Part shown: positions 5,379-6,901 of the stretch, one piece after another | Position numbering within the stretch: position 1 is the first letter of the stretch | Layout: every line of letters begins with the position of its first letter | Source: Lachnospiraceae bacterium | Lineage (GTDB): Bacteria; Bacillota_A; Clostridia; Lachnospirales; Lachnospiraceae | Direction: 5' to 3' | DNA length: 6,901 nucleotides | Assembly: GCA_017464045.1 (NCBI GenBank) | Contig: JAFUEG010000324.1 | Span: forward strand, 1 to 6,901 | Translations under genes and position numbers: made by a program | The notes under the pieces: generated by a model | The model's input: the letters and a program-made list of their open reading frames with translations, nothing else | The model's database searches: none | What the model was told of the DNA's origin: nothing

Positions 5379-6901
5379 ATGAGAGAGGTTATAATAGCAA
5401 AATCTGCCGGCTTTTGCTTTGGTGTTAGGAGAGCTGTTGATACAGTATATGAACAGGTAAATAGCAATGATAATAATACCATGGTTTATACCTACGGACC
5501 TATAATTCACAATGAAGAGGTTGTTAATGATCTGGCATCAAAGGGCGTAGAAATCATTGAAGATGTAAAAGCGCTCGAATGGCTTGCAGATAATAAAGAA
5601 AACGGTATTAAATATAAGATTGTTATACGTTCACATGGAGTAGGAAAAAACATTTATGATATAATTACAGATGCCGGCTTTGAACTTATAGATGCGACAT
5701 GTCCGTTTGTAAAAAAGATTCATAACATAGTTGATGAAGAAAGCAAAAACGGAAAAACTATAATTATTACAGGAGATGAAAATCATCCTGAGGTACAGGG
5801 AATAATCGGTTGGTGTAATAATACTCCGATTATACTTGATTCGGTTAATAATGTCGAAAAGTATGCCGATAAATTACAAGGTGAGATGGTTTTAGTATCT
5901 CAAACGACATTTAATAACAGAAAATTTAAAGAATTAGTTGAATTTTTTGAAAAAAAAGATTATAATATTCGTGTTTATAGTCCCATCTGTAATGCTACGG
6001 AGGTAAGACAGGCGGATGCGGAAAAGCTTGCAGCCGATGTTGATGCCATGATAGTTATAGGTGGTAAGCATAGCTCTAATACACAAAAGCTTTATGAGAT
6101 AAGCAAAAAACAATGCAAGAATACTTACTATATTCAGACACTCGTTGACTTGGATTTGGCTGTTATTGAATCCGCTAAGAGGGTAGGTATTACGGCTGGG
6201 GCATCTACCCCAAATAATATTATTAAGGAGGTTCATGACAGTATGTCGGAATTAAGTTTTGAAGAGTTATTAAAACAATCGGAGGAAAATGAAAACAAAA
6301 TAAGAACCGGAAGCGTTGTTGAAGGTAAGATTATTGATGTTAAGCCTGATGAAATTATTGTTGATATCCAGTATAAGTCAGACGGTATTATTACAAGAAA
6401 TGAGTATTCTAATACACCTAATCTTGATCTTACAACAGTTGCAAAGGTTGGTGACCCTATAACAGTTAAGGTTATTAAGACAAATGACGGTGAAGGACAG
6501 GTTTTACTTTCATATAAGAGAGTGGCTGCCGAGAAGTCATATGAAAAGCTTGAGGAAGCATTTAATAACGAAGAGGTTGTTAAGGGTGTTGTTACTGAGG
6601 TTCGTGAAGGCGGTTTAAGTGTAACCGTTGACGAGTGTAAGGTATTTATTCCTGCCAGCCTTGTTTCTGATACATTTGAGAAAAATCTCGATAAGTTTAT
6701 GGGTCAGGAGCTTGAATTCATTCTTACTGAATTCAATCCTAGAAAGAGAAGGGTTATCGGTAATAGAAAGAAACTTGTTACAGCTGCCAAGGCAGAGGAT
6801 TCTAAGAAATTATTTTATTCAATAAAGGTTGGAGATGTTGTTGAAGGAACAGTTAAAAATGTTACTCCATTTGGTGCTTTTATTGATTTAGTTGGAGCAG
6901 A
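5379..6901 (+). CDS. ispH: Fused IspH (HMB-PP reductase) and ribosomal protein S1, 3' truncated by the window edge
   Basis: The frame is open from ATG 5379 to the window end: 507 codons with no stop. Residues 1 to about 285 are IspH, the iron-sulfur enzyme that makes IPP and DMAPP in the last step of the MEP pathway. Its cluster cysteines are Cys13 (GFCFGV), Cys108 (DATCPFV) and Cys204 (SPICNAT). Substrate and catalytic residues include His44, His86, His136 and Glu138 of HPEVQG, Thr176/177, Ser232-Ser233-Asn234 and Ser276 of ITAGASTP. A short acidic linker (about 289-307) leads to S1 repeats: the first at about 309-382, a divergent second at about 398-465, and the start of a canonical third at 484-507 (VGDVVEGTVKNVTPFGAFIDL). 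More S1 repeats are expected beyond the edge. GGAG (5370-5373) lies 5 bp before ATG. This fusion is known in Clostridia. An internal Shine-Dalgarno and in-frame ATG at the junction may also yield free S1. No clear promoter is seen in the 67-bp gap after cmk. Confidence 0.95.
   Translation, partial: MREVIIAKSAGFCFGVRRAVDTVYEQVNSNDNNTMVYTYGPIIHNEEVVNDLASKGVEIIEDVKALEWLADNKENGIKYKIVIRSHGVGKNIYDIITDAGFELIDATCPFVKKIHNIVDEESKNGKTIIITGDENHPEVQGIIGWCNNTPIILDSVNNVEKYADKLQGEMVLVSQTTFNNRKFKELVEFFEKKDYNIRVYSPICNATEVRQADAEKLAADVDAMIVIGGKHSSNTQKLYEISKKQCKNTYYIQTLVDLDLAVIESAKRVGITAGASTPNNIIKEVHDSMSELSFEELLKQSEENENKIRTGSVVEGKIIDVKPDEIIVDIQYKSDGIITRNEYSNTPNLDLTTVAKVGDPITVKVIKTNDGEGQVLLSYKRVAAEKSYEKLEEAFNNEEVVKGVVTEVREGGLSVTVDECKVFIPASLVSDTFEKNLDKFMGQELEFILTEFNPRKRRVIGNRKKLVTAAKAEDSKKLFYSIKVGDVVEGTVKNVTPFGAFIDLVGA
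6225..6245 (+). promoter_or_regulatory. Possible internal ribosome binding site and ATG for a separate S1 product
   Basis: AAGGAGG (6225-6231) lies 11 bp upstream of an in-frame ATG at 6243-6245 (codon 289). That position is exactly between the end of the IspH domain and the S1 linker. The ATG opens MSELSFEELL, which resembles the natural N-terminus of stand-alone S1 proteins. The spacing is slightly long, and a nearer ATG at 6235 is out of frame and reaches a stop after six codons. The site may produce free S1 in addition to the fusion, or may be a relic of formerly separate genes. Confidence 0.4.

Noticed and set aside
5934..6236. Minus-strand open frame of 100 codons
   Set aside because: It is antisense to the strongly conserved IspH coding region and has no domain or ribosome binding site.
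6628..6825. Plus-strand open frame of 65 codons
   Set aside because: It overlaps the S1 part of the fusion gene in another frame. The S1 repeats are unmistakable in the main frame.

Overview
The window looks like ordinary chromosomal DNA from an anaerobic Clostridia bacterium, most likely a gut-type Lachnospiraceae. The reasons are its AT-rich composition, strong AGGAGG-type ribosome binding sites, a sodium-pump decarboxylase whose alpha subunit lacks a biotin domain, a BaiN/YhiN-type flavoprotein next to cmk, and above all an IspH reductase fused in frame to ribosomal protein S1. That fusion is a recognised clostridial arrangement. The taxonomic placement is inference from gene content. All genes found are on the + strand.

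Region 1 (1-2550) is the distal part of a sodium-translocating decarboxylase operon. It holds the 3' part of the membrane beta subunit (oadB), then the carboxyltransferase alpha subunit (oadA), and a perfect 12-bp hairpin just after oadA. The alpha subunit removes CO2 from oxaloacetate (or a related keto acid) onto biotin. The beta subunit decarboxylates carboxybiotin and exports Na+. The biotin carrier and the small anchor subunit are not in the window and are probably encoded upstream of it.

Region 2 (2574-3225) holds one unrecognised small membrane protein of 174 residues. After it comes an AT-rich intergenic stretch with five GTTATAAAA-like units spaced about 10 bp apart.

Region 3 (3226-6901) is a housekeeping cluster: a HI0933/BaiN-like flavoprotein, CMP kinase (cmk), and the IspH-S1 fusion, which runs off the right edge. 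The cmk/ispH/S1 association is common in Clostridia and joins nucleotide supply, isoprenoid synthesis and translation. A tandem pair of TGTGACA/TGTCACA palindromes supplies the flavoprotein's stop codon and sits just upstream of the cmk ribosome binding site. The same palindrome core lies inside the hairpin after oadA.

I found no RNA genes, CRISPR array, transposase, phage genes or convincing minus-strand genes. I also see no wholly new multi-gene system. The items most worth checking are the two non-coding repeat structures and a possible internal translation start for S1 inside the fusion gene.
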